DNA of 64,000 bases from Acidimicrobiaceae bacterium (GTDB lineage Bacteria; Actinomycetota; Acidimicrobiia; Acidimicrobiales; RAAP-2), in assembly GCA_003132205.1 (NCBI GenBank), contig PKWY01000044.1:5536-69535 (forward strand). The letters run 5' to 3'. Each line of letters begins with the position of its first letter. The stretch's first letter is position 1. The translations under genes were made by a program, and so were the position numbers. Below, in pieces: positions 29,286 to 39,019 of the stretch. The notes beneath the pieces are model-generated. The model saw only the letters and a program-made list of their open reading frames with translations. It was not told where the DNA came from and did not search any database.

Positions 29286-30653
29286 ATGGGGCACCAAATG
29301 TTTGAGTACGACGGCAAGCTCGCGAACGAGGTGTACGAGTACTGCCGTGACCGGCTGACCCACCCAGTGCCGCTCGACTTCGGCAGCCTCTCGACGGACC
29401 CCCTGCCGAGCCTCGAAGGACTCATCCGTCCCGAGGGCAACGACGCCGAGGAGATCCTCGAATTCTTCAAGCACCGCCTCGCCCAGCACGTCGTCTCGAT
29501 CGACTCGCCCGGCTTTCTCGCTTTCATCCCGAACGCCCCGACGAAGAACTCTTTGTTCTTCGACATGGTGGTGGCGTGCTCGGGCCTCAACGGAACGAGC
29601 TGGCTCGAATCGGCCGGCGTCGTCATCGCCGAGAACCAGGCGCTTGAATTCCTCGCAGACATGGCCGGCATGCCCAAGGGGTCGGGTGGAGCGTTCGTTT
29701 CGGGGGGATCGATGGGCAACCTCTCGAGCCTGACCGTCGGGCGCGATCTAGGTCGCGCGAAGCACCCCGAGCTGCTACCGCACGAGGTGCGCTTCGCCAT
29801 ATCCGACGACGCCCACTCGAGCATTGGCAAGGCCCTGCACGTGCTCGGCATCGAAGCGTTGATCGTCGAGGCCGACGACCACCGCTTCACGCGGGCGAAC
29901 CTCGAGTCGGCGCTTGCGAACGACCCCCATCCCGACAGCGTCGTCGGCGTCGTTGCGACATCGGGGACGACCAACGCCGGAATCATCGACGACGTGGAGG
30001 GGCTTGGGAGTTTTGCGCGCGAGCACGACCTCTGGTTCCACGTCGACGGCGCCTACGGTGGCGCCGCGCTGTTCTCGCCCACCCACCGCCACCTGCTCGC
30101 GGGCATCCGACACGCCGACAGCTTCATCGTCGATCCGCACAAGTGGCTGTTCGCCCCGCTCGACTGCTGCGCGCTCGTGTACCGCAACCCGGCCGTCGCG
30201 CGCAAGGTGCTCGCCCAGCAGGCGAGCTACCTCGACGTCCTGCACGGCAGCGACGACGAGAACTACGAGTGGAACCCCTCGGACTTCGCGATCCACCTCT
30301 CGAGGCGCGCCCGCGGCCTCCCCTTCTGGTTCTCGCTGGTGACCAACGGGGTGCGGGCCTACGAGTCCGCGGTCCAGGCGGCGATCGACCTCGCCGCGCG
30401 CACGGTCACGATAATCGACGAGATGGACCACGTGGAGCTCGTGCGCGAGAGCAGCCTCTCCATCGTCCTGTACCGGCGCATTGGCTGGGAGCCCTACCAG
30501 TACAACGCGTGGAGCCAGAAGTTGCTGCGCGACCAGATCGCCTTCGTGACCCCGACCAAGTGGGAAGGCGAGACTGTGGCGCGCCTCGCGTTCCTGCACC
30601 CGGACACCTCCGAGGCCCTGGTCCGCCAGATCCTCGAATCAATGCGCGACTAG
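29286..30653 (+). CDS. group II PLP-dependent decarboxylase
   Basis: SGGSMGNLSSL; WFHVDGAYGGAALFS; DSFIVDPHKWLFAPLDCC. Confidence 0.92.
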   Translation: MGHQMFEYDGKLANEVYEYCRDRLTHPVPLDFGSLSTDPLPSLEGLIRPEGNDAEEILEFFKHRLAQHVVSIDSPGFLAFIPNAPTKNSLFFDMVVACSGLNGTSWLESAGVVIAENQALEFLADMAGMPKGSGGAFVSGGSMGNLSSLTVGRDLGRAKHPELLPHEVRFAISDDAHSSIGKALHVLGIEALIVEADDHRFTRANLESALANDPHPDSVVGVVATSGTTNAGIIDDVEGLGSFAREHDLWFHVDGAYGGAALFSPTHRHLLAGIRHADSFIVDPHKWLFAPLDCCALVYRNPAVARKVLAQQASYLDVLHGSDDENYEWNPSDFAIHLSRRARGLPFWFSLVTNGVRAYESAVQAAIDLAARTVTIIDEMDHVELVRESSLSIVLYRRIGWEPYQYNAWSQKLLRDQIAFVTPTKWEGETVARLAFLHPDTSEALVRQILESMRD

Positions 30654-31660
30654 CGATCCTTCAGCAGGGGATCAGCCGGGTTTCTCGTCGTCTCGCCGCG
30701 CAGGCTCTTGCGGCGCCACGCGATGCCGCCGAGCGCCTCCAGGACAACGCGGTTCGCGAGGTACGCGGTGATCTCGGCGTGGTCGTAAGGGGGCGAGACC
30801 TCCACCACGTCGACCCCGCCGAGCGGGGTCTCCATGGCGATCCTTCGAACGGCGTCGAGCAGCTGACGGCTCGTGAGGCCACCGGGCTCCGGGGTTCCGG
30901 TTCCCGGAGCCGATCCGGGGTCGACGACGTCGACGTCCACCGAGAGGAACACCGCGTCGCAGTCCGTCATCGCGATCGTCATCGCTTCGTCGAGCACGGC
31001 GTCGAGACCGCGGCTCACGATCTCGGTCATCTCGAACGAGCGCATGCCCTGCTCGGCCATCCATTGGAGGGTCTCAGGTTCGGGCCAGTAGCCGCGAAGC
31101 CCGATCTGCAGGAAGCGGTCGCCGCGACAGGCGCCGGATTCGATGAGCCGACGCATCGGCGTGCCGTGTCCGTACAGCGATCCCATTTGCGTGTCGCCGG
31201 TGTCGGCGTGGGCGTCGAAGTGGATCACCGACACCCGCCCCCAGCCCACGTGGTGCGCGATTCCGGTGACGTCGGGAAGGGCGATGGTGTGGTCGCCGCC
31301 CAGGATGATCGGGATCACGCCGGCGCTGGCGACGGAGGTGACGAGCGTCTCCAACGCGGCGAGCGACTTCAAGGTGTCGCCCGACGGCATCTCCACGTCG
31401 CCGAGATCGACGACGCCGAGCTCGGTCAACGGGTCGACGCCGAGGGCCAGGCTCGGGCGCATGCCGTCGTGCGGCAGGTAGTCGGTGGTGCGGATGGCCT
31501 GGGGCCCGAAACGGCATCCCGAGCGGTGCGACGTGCCGCCGTCAAAAGGGGCGCCGATGATGACCGCTCCCGCGCCGCTCCACTCGGAGGCGATGGCGGG
31601 ATCGCCGGCGGGCACGCCGAGAAACGTGGCGTCGGGTCCGTACATGTTGCCAATTCGCAT
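30650..31660 (-). CDS. speB: agmatinase/arginase family ureohydrolase
   Basis: LGGDHTI, HFDAHADTGD, SVDVDVVDPGSAPGTGTPEPGG. Confidence 0.88.
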   Translation of the reverse strand: MRIGNMYGPDATFLGVPAGDPAIASEWSGAGAVIIGAPFDGGTSHRSGCRFGPQAIRTTDYLPHDGMRPSLALGVDPLTELGVVDLGDVEMPSGDTLKSLAALETLVTSVASAGVIPIILGGDHTIALPDVTGIAHHVGWGRVSVIHFDAHADTGDTQMGSLYGHGTPMRRLIESGACRGDRFLQIGLRGYWPEPETLQWMAEQGMRSFEMTEIVSRGLDAVLDEAMTIAMTDCDAVFLSVDVDVVDPGSAPGTGTPEPGGLTSRQLLDAVRRIAMETPLGGVDVVEVSPPYDHAEITAYLANRVVLEALGGIAWRRKSLRGETTRNPADPLLKDR

Positions 31661-31721
31661 TGCTGTCCTTCTAAGGGGTTCCCTTCATTATCGCCCACGG
31701 CAACGCGCGGCGCGCGCCGGC

Positions 31722-32948
31722 TCAACTCTTGATTGAGACCATCAACGACTCCAAGCCGCGCAGCACGATGTTCGGACGGTAGCGCAACTCCTCGTCGTGG
31801 AGTGTTATCGAGCGGGTGACGTTCAGCAGTTCGCGAATGGCGACGCTCGACTCCAACCGGGCGAGCGGCGCCCCGAGGCAGTGGTGGAGACCGAACCCGA
31901 AACCCAAATGGGGATTGAGCTCGCGGCGGACGTTGAGCTCGGTCGGGCGCGCAAAGACGCCGGGGTCGCGGTTCGCCGCGCCCAGCAGAATGAAGACGAA
32001 CGAACCCTTCTCGAGCACGTGACCGTCGATCTCGACGTCGTTGAGCATGGAGCGACCGGTGAGCTGCACCGGGGACACCATCCGCAGCATCTCCTCGGTG
32101 ACCATCCGGTCGATCGAGGGATCGCTGCGAAGTTCACGTTGGGCGGCCTCGTTCTGGGCGAGGAGCAGCAGCGAACCCGAGATGAGGTTCATCGTCGTCT
32201 CGTGGCCCGCGACCGCGATCAGGATCGCGGTTGAAAGCAACTCACCTTCACTGAGTTGGTCCTCGCTGTCGCGCGCGGCGATCAACGCGCTCAACAGGTC
32301 GCCGCCGGGTTGGCGGCGTCGTTCGGCGAAGAGCTCGTGGAAGTAGACGCCGAAGTAGAGGATCGCGGCGTCGCGCGCGGCGCGATCGTCGTCGTTCAGG
32401 AGAAAATCCGGGTCGAGCCCGCGCGCCAGCATCGCCGACTGCGCCTGGAACTTCTGATGATCTTCGCGCGGAATTGCGAGCATCTCGCAGATCACCGATA
32501 CCGGCAGCGACCACGCCAGCTCCTCGACCGCGTCGAAGGGGCCGTTACTCAGGTGGCGCTCGATCACCTGGCGGGCCTGGCGCTCGATGAACGAAGTGAG
32601 CTCGTTGACGCGCTTGGGGGTGAAGGCGCGCTGCACCAATCCTCGTAGGCGGGTGTGGTCGGGCGGGTCCCTGAACAGGAACGGCCGCGTGTCGTTGCCC
32701 GTGGCTCGAATCTCTTCGAGCTGGTTGTCGCGCCGCGTGCCTCGAAGCTTCGGTCGTTTCCCCTCCAAGAGATTGAGCGAATCCGCCGAGGCGTCGCGGC
32801 TGCGCAGCAAGGCCAGGCAGTCGGCGTGTCGAGCAACCACCCAGTAGCCACCGGGCGTGAAGTGGACCGGGGCCGCCTCCCTGATCTCGTCGAAGAGCGG
32901 ACCCGGATTGGTTGACCATCGAGGGTCCGAGGGGTCGTAATGGACCAT
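31722..32948 (-). CDS. cytochrome P450
   Basis: I-helix AGHETTMNLIS; heme loop FGFGLHHCLGAPLARLE. Confidence 0.95.
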   Translation of the reverse strand: MVHYDPSDPRWSTNPGPLFDEIREAAPVHFTPGGYWVVARHADCLALLRSRDASADSLNLLEGKRPKLRGTRRDNQLEEIRATGNDTRPFLFRDPPDHTRLRGLVQRAFTPKRVNELTSFIERQARQVIERHLSNGPFDAVEELAWSLPVSVICEMLAIPREDHQKFQAQSAMLARGLDPDFLLNDDDRAARDAAILYFGVYFHELFAERRRQPGGDLLSALIAARDSEDQLSEGELLSTAILIAVAGHETTMNLISGSLLLLAQNEAAQRELRSDPSIDRMVTEEMLRMVSPVQLTGRSMLNDVEIDGHVLEKGSFVFILLGAANRDPGVFARPTELNVRRELNPHLGFGFGLHHCLGAPLARLESSVAIRELLNVTRSITLHDEELRYRPNIVLRGLESLMVSIKS

Positions 32949-32984
32949 TGGGGTATGGTACCGACGGCCAACGCCGACGGACGA

Positions 32985-33869
32985 CTAACCAAAGGCCTTC
33001 TTGAACCCGGCGGCGAGCTCGTCGAGATGATTCGTGACGATCGAGATATGGCCCTCTTGCGCCTTGTGGGTGACCGTGATGTCGGGCACGTTGCCTGCGA
33101 GCCACGCGCCGTGCGTCGGCGGCACCATGAGGTCCTCGTCGCCGTACCAGACGGCAGCCGGGACTTCAATGTCCGCGACGTCGAAGCCCCACGGGCTGAA
33201 GAAGACACGGTCGTCGTCGTAGAAACCGAAGTAGCCGTGCGCGAATCCGTGCCGACACGATTTCGCCAGACTCTCCCTCGAGGCCTCGCTCGCCAGCGCC
33301 CCCTTGTCGACGTCGGGCAGCAGGCCGCCGAAGAGCTCGATGATGTTCTCCGCGTTCGCCTTCGAGAACTCCTCGCCCGCCTTGGCCATGTGGGCATCGA
33401 AGAGCGGACCCCCGGACAAGGAGAGGGCGAACTCCTCGAGGTTCTCGGGTCCCATCCCCGCGGTCCAGTCGAAGTCCACGTCGATCGGCACGACCCCGGC
33501 GAGCGACCAGACGGCGAGGCAGCGTGGCGCGTCGAGGGCTGCGCACGCGAGGGCGTGGGGCCCGCCGCCCGACCAGCCCACTGAGACGTAACGATCGCGA
33601 CCGAGCGCGTCAAGCACCGAACGCACGTCATCGACGACCGACGCGACGGTTCTTCCCTCGCGCCGGGTCGAATGGCCGTAGCCGGCCCGCGACATCGTGA
33701 CGAGGAAGAGCCCCGACGCCTCGACGACGTCCTCGAACGACGAGGCGGTGAAGATCGACCCCGGCGTGCCGTGATGGAAGAAGACGGTGTCTCCCGAGGC
33801 ATCGCCGAAGGTGGCCACTTCGAGGACGCGGCCGTCAGGGCAGGTTACCGATGATTCGTGGAAACTCAT
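32985..33869 (-). CDS. alpha/beta hydrolase
   Basis: HHGTPGS; VGWSGGGPHALACAAL nucleophile elbow; catalytic His near C-term EGHIS. Confidence 0.85.
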   Translation of the reverse strand: MSFHESSVTCPDGRVLEVATFGDASGDTVFFHHGTPGSIFTASSFEDVVEASGLFLVTMSRAGYGHSTRREGRTVASVVDDVRSVLDALGRDRYVSVGWSGGGPHALACAALDAPRCLAVWSLAGVVPIDVDFDWTAGMGPENLEEFALSLSGGPLFDAHMAKAGEEFSKANAENIIELFGGLLPDVDKGALASEASRESLAKSCRHGFAHGYFGFYDDDRVFFSPWGFDVADIEVPAAVWYGDEDLMVPPTHGAWLAGNVPDITVTHKAQEGHISIVTNHLDELAAGFKKAFG

Positions 33870-33914
33870 GATCACTCCGTTCACCAAATCGTCTCACACC
33901 CTACGCTGAAGTGC

Positions 33915-34346
33915 GTGAATCAAAAACGGACCGTCAGCGCGACTCGATTCATCCCCGCTCCCCCGAAGGCGATCTTCGACCTCCTGGCCGATCCTCGCCA
34001 GCACTACGCGTTCGACGGGTCGGGCAGCGTCGTGAAGGTGCGAAAGGCCCCCGAGCGCCTCGTCCTCGACGCGAAGTTCTCCATGGACATGAAGATCGGG
34101 ATCGGGTACTTCGTGAGCAACAAGGTCGTCGCCTTCGAGGAGAACAAGTGCATCGCGTGGCACCACTTCGCCCAGTTCATCTGGCGCTACGACCTCGAGG
34201 AGGTCCCCGGCGGTACCCAGGTCACCGAGTCGTTCAACTACGACAAGCCGTGGGGCTTGGGAATCGAACTCGTGCACAAGCCCGAAGCGAACCTCCGCGA
34301 CATGGAAGCGACGCTCGAGCGGATCGAGAAGATCGTTACGGCGTGA
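33915..34346 (+). CDS. SRPBCC family protein
   Basis: FIPAPPKAIFDLLADPRQHYAFDGSGSVV. Confidence 0.8.
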   Translation: MNQKRTVSATRFIPAPPKAIFDLLADPRQHYAFDGSGSVVKVRKAPERLVLDAKFSMDMKIGIGYFVSNKVVAFEENKCIAWHHFAQFIWRYDLEEVPGGTQVTESFNYDKPWGLGIELVHKPEANLRDMEATLERIEKIVTA

Positions 34347-35346
34347 CCGTCAGCGGGACTCCGTCGTTCAGGAGTTCCACCCATGTCTGACCCGGACTCA
34401 ACTCGACGGTCTTGCCGTTCAGCGTCTTATATGTCACCACGTCGGCCTTCGATGCTCCGCGCGACCACGTGCCGTGGACCTCTTTGCCGTCGATGAAGAA
34501 GGCGGCCTGGCCCGATCCCTGCAGGTTCGCGTAGGAGGCCTCGGTGCCGATGCCGTTCACGTAGTTGACCCACATGACGACGACGTTCTTCGGCGACTCA
34601 CGAACGCCGGTGCCCGTCACGTCGGGCTGGCCGAACAGGGTGCGGTCCCATGAGGAGGTGGTCGCGTTCCAGGTCCAGGTGACCGGATAGATGCTCGGGA
34701 ACGGGACGACGAAGCGCGCGACCGCCGCGCCGACGATCTTCTTGGCCGTGTCCCGGTACGAGAAGAGCTTCGGCGGCGGCGTCGGGGTGCCCTTGAAATT
34801 GAACAATAAGGGCGCGATCGCGTAGAGGTTGTGCGGGGCTTGGCGCGAGGGATCGCGGAACATCGCGGCGCCGGCGCTCGATTCGTCAATCAGCTTCACC
34901 GGAGCGGTCGAAATGCTCGCCACCGCGTAGGCAGCCCCTCCGGAGTAGGCGAAGATCCCGCCTAGCGGCCACACCACTTGGGTGTCGGTGGGTCGAACCG
35001 AGCGAACGGGCCCGACCTTGTTCGGTGCGGTCGAGTTGAAGACCGCGGCCAATCGGGTGATTCCGCCGTTCACGATCTCCTCGTAGACGGCGTCGGCTTG
35101 GTCAACACCCCACTGGGGCAGCGCCTCGGGGGTGTTCTCGATCTTCACCGTGAGAGCAGACCGCCTGAGGGCGGCACCACCGGGGTCGGGAAGCCCGGTA
35201 AGGGGGGCAATGGGGATCGGGACCGTCGTCGTCGTGGTGCTGGTGGTCGTCGACGTAGTGGTGGTGCTCCCCTTCAGGTGCAGCCACGCCACGAGTGCGG
35301 CTCCGACGAGGACAATTGCGATGGCGAGGCTTAGTAACTTACGCAT
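34336..35346 (-). CDS. DUF3048 domain-containing secreted protein
   Basis: PLTGLPDPGGAALRRSALTVKIENTPEALPQWGVDQADAVYEEIVNGGITRLAAVFNS; Thr-rich linker after TM. Confidence 0.85.
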   Translation of the reverse strand: MRKLLSLAIAIVLVGAALVAWLHLKGSTTTTSTTTSTTTTTVPIPIAPLTGLPDPGGAALRRSALTVKIENTPEALPQWGVDQADAVYEEIVNGGITRLAAVFNSTAPNKVGPVRSVRPTDTQVVWPLGGIFAYSGGAAYAVASISTAPVKLIDESSAGAAMFRDPSRQAPHNLYAIAPLLFNFKGTPTPPPKLFSYRDTAKKIVGAAVARFVVPFPSIYPVTWTWNATTSSWDRTLFGQPDVTGTGVRESPKNVVVMWVNYVNGIGTEASYANLQGSGQAAFFIDGKEVHGTWSRGASKADVVTYKTLNGKTVELSPGQTWVELLNDGVPLTVTP

Positions 35347-35397
35347 ACGTACAAACTAGTAAGGACGGGCCGGGCACTTCTTCATGCCGCGAGGCCG

Positions 35398-35859
35398 CTA
35401 CAGAATTTTGAAAATTGCGGTGTGGGGCAGTTGGGTTTCGGGGCTCACATACTCCGAACCCTCAACGGTCTGCCAACCCGTCGCCTTGTAGAAGCCGAGC
35501 GCGCTGTCTCGCCCGTTGGCCCACACCAGCTGCGCGCCGAGGGCTCGCAGCTGGGCTTCGGCGAATTCGAGAAGCAGCGCTCCGTAGCCCGAACCCTGCA
35601 CGTCGAAGTCGGTCGCCATGTAGCGCAGCTGGTACGTTCGCAACTCCGCGTGCACCGGCGGCGTCGAGGAATAGAACGAGGCGCTCACCACGAGTCGGTC
35701 CCCCAGGAACCCTCCGAAGTGCAGCGACGTCCCCTCCTCGTCTCGGGGGTCCGCCACCGAGATGTCGGGGTTGTTCGATCGCAGCACCCGACGACGAAGC
35801 GAGTGCAGCCCGTGAGGATCGACCCGCTCGACGCGAAAGCTGTTTGGGGCGTCAGTCAA
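35398..35859 (-). CDS. GNAT family N-acetyltransferase
   Basis: QGSGYGALLLEFAEAQLRALGAQLVWANGRDSALGFYKATGW. Confidence 0.85.
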   Translation of the reverse strand: MTDAPNSFRVERVDPHGLHSLRRRVLRSNNPDISVADPRDEEGTSLHFGGFLGDRLVVSASFYSSTPPVHAELRTYQLRYMATDFDVQGSGYGALLLEFAEAQLRALGAQLVWANGRDSALGFYKATGWQTVEGSEYVSPETQLPHTAIFKIL

Positions 35860-36346
35860 GGTTTCGCACCATCGTGACCAGGGTCATCGAACGGTCGCGG
35901 TCCATCTTGATGGACTCTCCGTTGAGTCGAAATCCCATCTTCTCGTAGAATGCTCGGGCTCGGGTGACGCTTTCAGTGACGTGCAGGTAGAGGCTCTTCG
36001 CCCCTTCGCCTCGCGCCCACTCGCTCACTGCTTCGACGAGTTGACCGGCCACGCCGGTCCCTCGGGCGCTCGGGGTCACGTACATGCCAAAGAGCCAATG
36101 CGTTCCGGGATGCGAATCGTTGAAGCCCCCAGAAGCCATGCCAACGACCTCGCCGTCGCGCTCCCCGAAGAAGTAGTTCCACTTCGCGGCGGCGATCCTC
36201 CACTTCAGGCGGGACCACTTCACGGAGTCCTCGTAGGTCGAGCCGTAGGCCTCGGGGGTGTCGGCCAGCGATTCGAGGCGGATGGCGCGCAGTTTCTGCG
36301 CGTCCTTGGCGTTGGCCCGTCGAACGAGAAAAGGCGACTCATCCAT
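35852..36346 (-). CDS. GNAT family N-acetyltransferase (PaiA-like position)
   Basis: RGTGVAGQLVEAVSEWARGEGAKSLYLHVTESVTRARAFYEKMGF. Confidence 0.87.
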   Translation of the reverse strand: MDESPFLVRRANAKDAQKLRAIRLESLADTPEAYGSTYEDSVKWSRLKWRIAAAKWNYFFGERDGEVVGMASGGFNDSHPGTHWLFGMYVTPSARGTGVAGQLVEAVSEWARGEGAKSLYLHVTESVTRARAFYEKMGFRLNGESIKMDRDRSMTLVTMVRNLD

Positions 36347-36956
36347 TGTCGGCCATTCGCCGCGCGACGATCTGCTCGGCGAGCGATCCCTTCGCCAGAT
36401 GTTCGCGGACGCTGTCGTGGTCGATCAAGGGACGATTCTGCGAGAGCTTGGCCTTGCCCTCGATCGAGAGGACCTCGATCTCGATGCCGACGATGGCCTT
36501 CAACTGCTGTTCGATGTACTGCGTCGGCGAGTCCTCGACTCGCCACTCGGGGTCCCGACCCGCTTCGAAGGTTCCGGTGACTGATCGAACCTGGCGCGCC
36601 TTCCACTGCGGATCATCGCGCAGGGTGAGTCGGCCGCGCACCTCGGCGGCGACGTAGTTCCACGTCGGAACGACGCCCGGGCTCTCAGCCCGACTCGGAT
36701 AGTACGACGGCGTCACGTACGCGCTCGCCGCCAGAAAGAGGCCGAGGACCTCAATACCTTCGGTCGCCGATCTCCACCACGGATTGGCCCTCGCGACATG
36801 GGACGTCAGCGTCCGGCGGTCTTCGCTCGCGACTACGGGAACGAAGACGCTCGCAAGCCCCTCGGGCGTGGTGATAACGAGCATGCCCGCTCCGGCGTCT
36901 TTCACGACCTGCCAGGCAAGGTCGTCGTCGATCGAGAACTTGGGCGGGACGTACAT
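36339..36956 (-). CDS. PaiB-like FMN-binding protein
   Basis: MYVPPKFSIDDDLAWQVVKDAGAGMLVITT; HVARANPWW; WNYVAAEVRG. Confidence 0.87.
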   Translation of the reverse strand: MYVPPKFSIDDDLAWQVVKDAGAGMLVITTPEGLASVFVPVVASEDRRTLTSHVARANPWWRSATEGIEVLGLFLAASAYVTPSYYPSRAESPGVVPTWNYVAAEVRGRLTLRDDPQWKARQVRSVTGTFEAGRDPEWRVEDSPTQYIEQQLKAIVGIEIEVLSIEGKAKLSQNRPLIDHDSVREHLAKGSLAEQIVARRMADNG

Positions 36957-36995
36957 GCGTCCATTGTTTCACGGTTGGGTGCGAACCCTTCGCCC

Positions 36996-37519
36996 TCATC
37001 TGGAGCCAAGCAAAGCGTCAATCTTTTCGAGACTCTCGCCCCAGCCGACTTCCCCGCCCATGGAGATCATGGTGTCGCGGTCTTCGATCACCGGATACGT
37101 GGCGAGAACCTCGACAACGGTCGAGTCGGCATCTCGCGAGAACGAGATCTCGTAGAACCACTCCACCGGTACGTCCTCGAGCGCCGTGCCCGTCGGGCGA
37201 AGAAGCGCGATCCACTCGTCGGGGTGTTCAGACAGCTTGACCTCCAGCGAGTAACGGTCGGGAGCGGCGACGTCATGGACCGCTCCGAACATCGGGTAGT
37301 TCTGCCCATCGGGCATCTGCATGACTATTCGATACGAGCCTCCCTCTCGCAGGTCCATCTCGCACTCCACCACTTCGACGACGTGCGGACCCCACCACTG
37401 CCTCAGGATCTCGGTCGTCGTTCACGCGTTGAACACCTCTTCCAGTGGGGCAGCGAACGAGCGGCGAACGAGCGTCTGGGGGAGCCCTCGATGATTTGAA
37501 TCTTGGTTCCTTGATCCAT
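36996..37519 (-). pseudogene. AHSA1/SRPBCC family protein, disrupted
   Basis: MDQGTKIQIIEGSP // (frameshift at G5 run 37478-37482) LVRRSFAAPLEEVFNA // in-frame TGA (37422-37424) // TTTEILRQWWGPHVVEVVECEMDLREGGSYRIVM. Confidence 0.75.
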
Positions 37520-37561
37520 CGCGACCTCCAACTGGGTCAGAACGAGATTAGTCCCGGCCCA

Positions 37562-38941
37562 CTAGACCGGGCTGTCGCCGGGAAGGCGCGCGGAGTAGAT
37601 GGAGTAGCCGTCGATGTGGCGTACGAGGAACGTGGCGATCAAGGTCGCGCACATCATGGGAATCATGATCGAAAAGCCGCTGTGGGTGAGCTCTGCGACG
37701 AGCACCAGTCCCGCGAGGGGCGCCTGCATCGAGGCGCCGATCATTGCGGCGGCGCCGATGAGGGCGAACGCCCCAACCGGGGTTCCCGGCCACACGTGAA
37801 TCCAAAGTGCTCCCAAGAACGCTCCGAGCGCCGCGCCGGTGCTGAGAAATGGCGTGAAGACGCCTCCCGCGGCGCCACTGCCGAGCGTGAGCGCGGTCAC
37901 GAACGGCTTGAGCGCGAAGAGCGCGAAGAGCAACCACAAGCCGCCGATGCCCAGGAACGCCTCGTGCGCCATGTCCTTGCCGTTGCCGAAGAGCTGGGGA
38001 TACCAGATGCCGATGATCCCGACCGCGAGAAACGCGAGCGGCATGGCCCAGAAGATCGAGGCGCCCTTCGCTCGAAAATGTGACGCCCACCCGATGAGAC
38101 GGACGTAGAAGACCGCGAGCAGGCCGATCACGACGCCCGCGAGCAACGACCACACCATGAGCGAGGCGCTGAATCGGTACGCCGGGATGTCGACATACGT
38201 GGCGCTGCTGGGCAGGTAGATCCACGCGACCATGGTCGCGATGAGTGAGCAGGCGAGGGCCGGGAGCACGGTCGGCAGCGCGAAGCTTCCGAGCAGGACC
38301 TCCGCGGTGAATATCGCCCCGCCGAGGGGCACGTTGTAGACGGCGGCGAGTCCCGCTCCCCCTCCGCAGGCCACGAGCAGCCGTTTCTGCGCCGGCGTCA
38401 GACGCATCCAGTGCGAGAGCACGCTGCCCGACGCGCCGCCCATGAGCTTCGGGGCGGCCTCCCGGCCCACCGATGCCCCGAGGCCAATCACCACCTCCGA
38501 GACGACGGACGTCAGGAAACTACGCCGAAGTCCCAGTTCGCCGTCGCCATTCCACAGTGCGTCGTCGATCTCGGACTTCTCGTGCTTCAGATACCGGCGG
38601 ATCAGGAACCAACAGACCGCGCCGATGACGCCCGCCACGAGGAGTGACGCCACCCGATGGATGTCTGAGGTCGCGGCGACCGCACCCTCGTAGCTGCCCG
38701 AGCGGTAGTTGAACGCGGCACGTTCGGCGAGCTTGAGCAGCCACATCAGAAGGACACCAAAGAGCCCCGTCGCGATGCCGGTGATGACGATCGCGACCCA
38801 GAATGTCGGAGTGAGGGCGGCCTCTCCGTCGTTGGTGACGTTGGGCTGCTCCATCGCGCCGCGGCCCGAGGCGATGCGATGCTTTATCAGTGGAGGGGGG
38901 ACTCGCAGCCGCTCGCTCTCGCCATCGTGCTTGCGCTCCAT
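37562..38941 (-). CDS. ClC family chloride channel/transporter
   Basis: GLGASVGREAAPKLMGG; GGAGLAAVYNVPLGGAIF; GSGAAGGVFTPFLSTGAALGAFLG. Confidence 0.92.
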   Translation of the reverse strand: MERKHDGESERLRVPPPLIKHRIASGRGAMEQPNVTNDGEAALTPTFWVAIVITGIATGLFGVLLMWLLKLAERAAFNYRSGSYEGAVAATSDIHRVASLLVAGVIGAVCWFLIRRYLKHEKSEIDDALWNGDGELGLRRSFLTSVVSEVVIGLGASVGREAAPKLMGGASGSVLSHWMRLTPAQKRLLVACGGGAGLAAVYNVPLGGAIFTAEVLLGSFALPTVLPALACSLIATMVAWIYLPSSATYVDIPAYRFSASLMVWSLLAGVVIGLLAVFYVRLIGWASHFRAKGASIFWAMPLAFLAVGIIGIWYPQLFGNGKDMAHEAFLGIGGLWLLFALFALKPFVTALTLGSGAAGGVFTPFLSTGAALGAFLGALWIHVWPGTPVGAFALIGAAAMIGASMQAPLAGLVLVAELTHSGFSIMIPMMCATLIATFLVRHIDGYSIYSARLPGDSPV

Positions 38942-39019
38942 AAGCCTCTCGTTGCTAAAAGTAAGTCAATGGTAGTCCTGAGCTATTTCGCCACCGCACG
39001 GGCGACGCGACTTTCACCG

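Noticed and set aside
30143-31732. 529-aa + ORF across the decarboxylase end and agmatinase
   Set aside because: Antisense to the well-supported agmatinase-family gene and out of frame with the decarboxylase; no recognisable motifs.
26143-33887. Possible biosynthetic gene cluster (SDR, hydrolases, decarboxylase, P450)
   Set aside because: Mixed orientations with housekeeping pheA and agmatinase-family genes in between, and no core scaffold enzyme.
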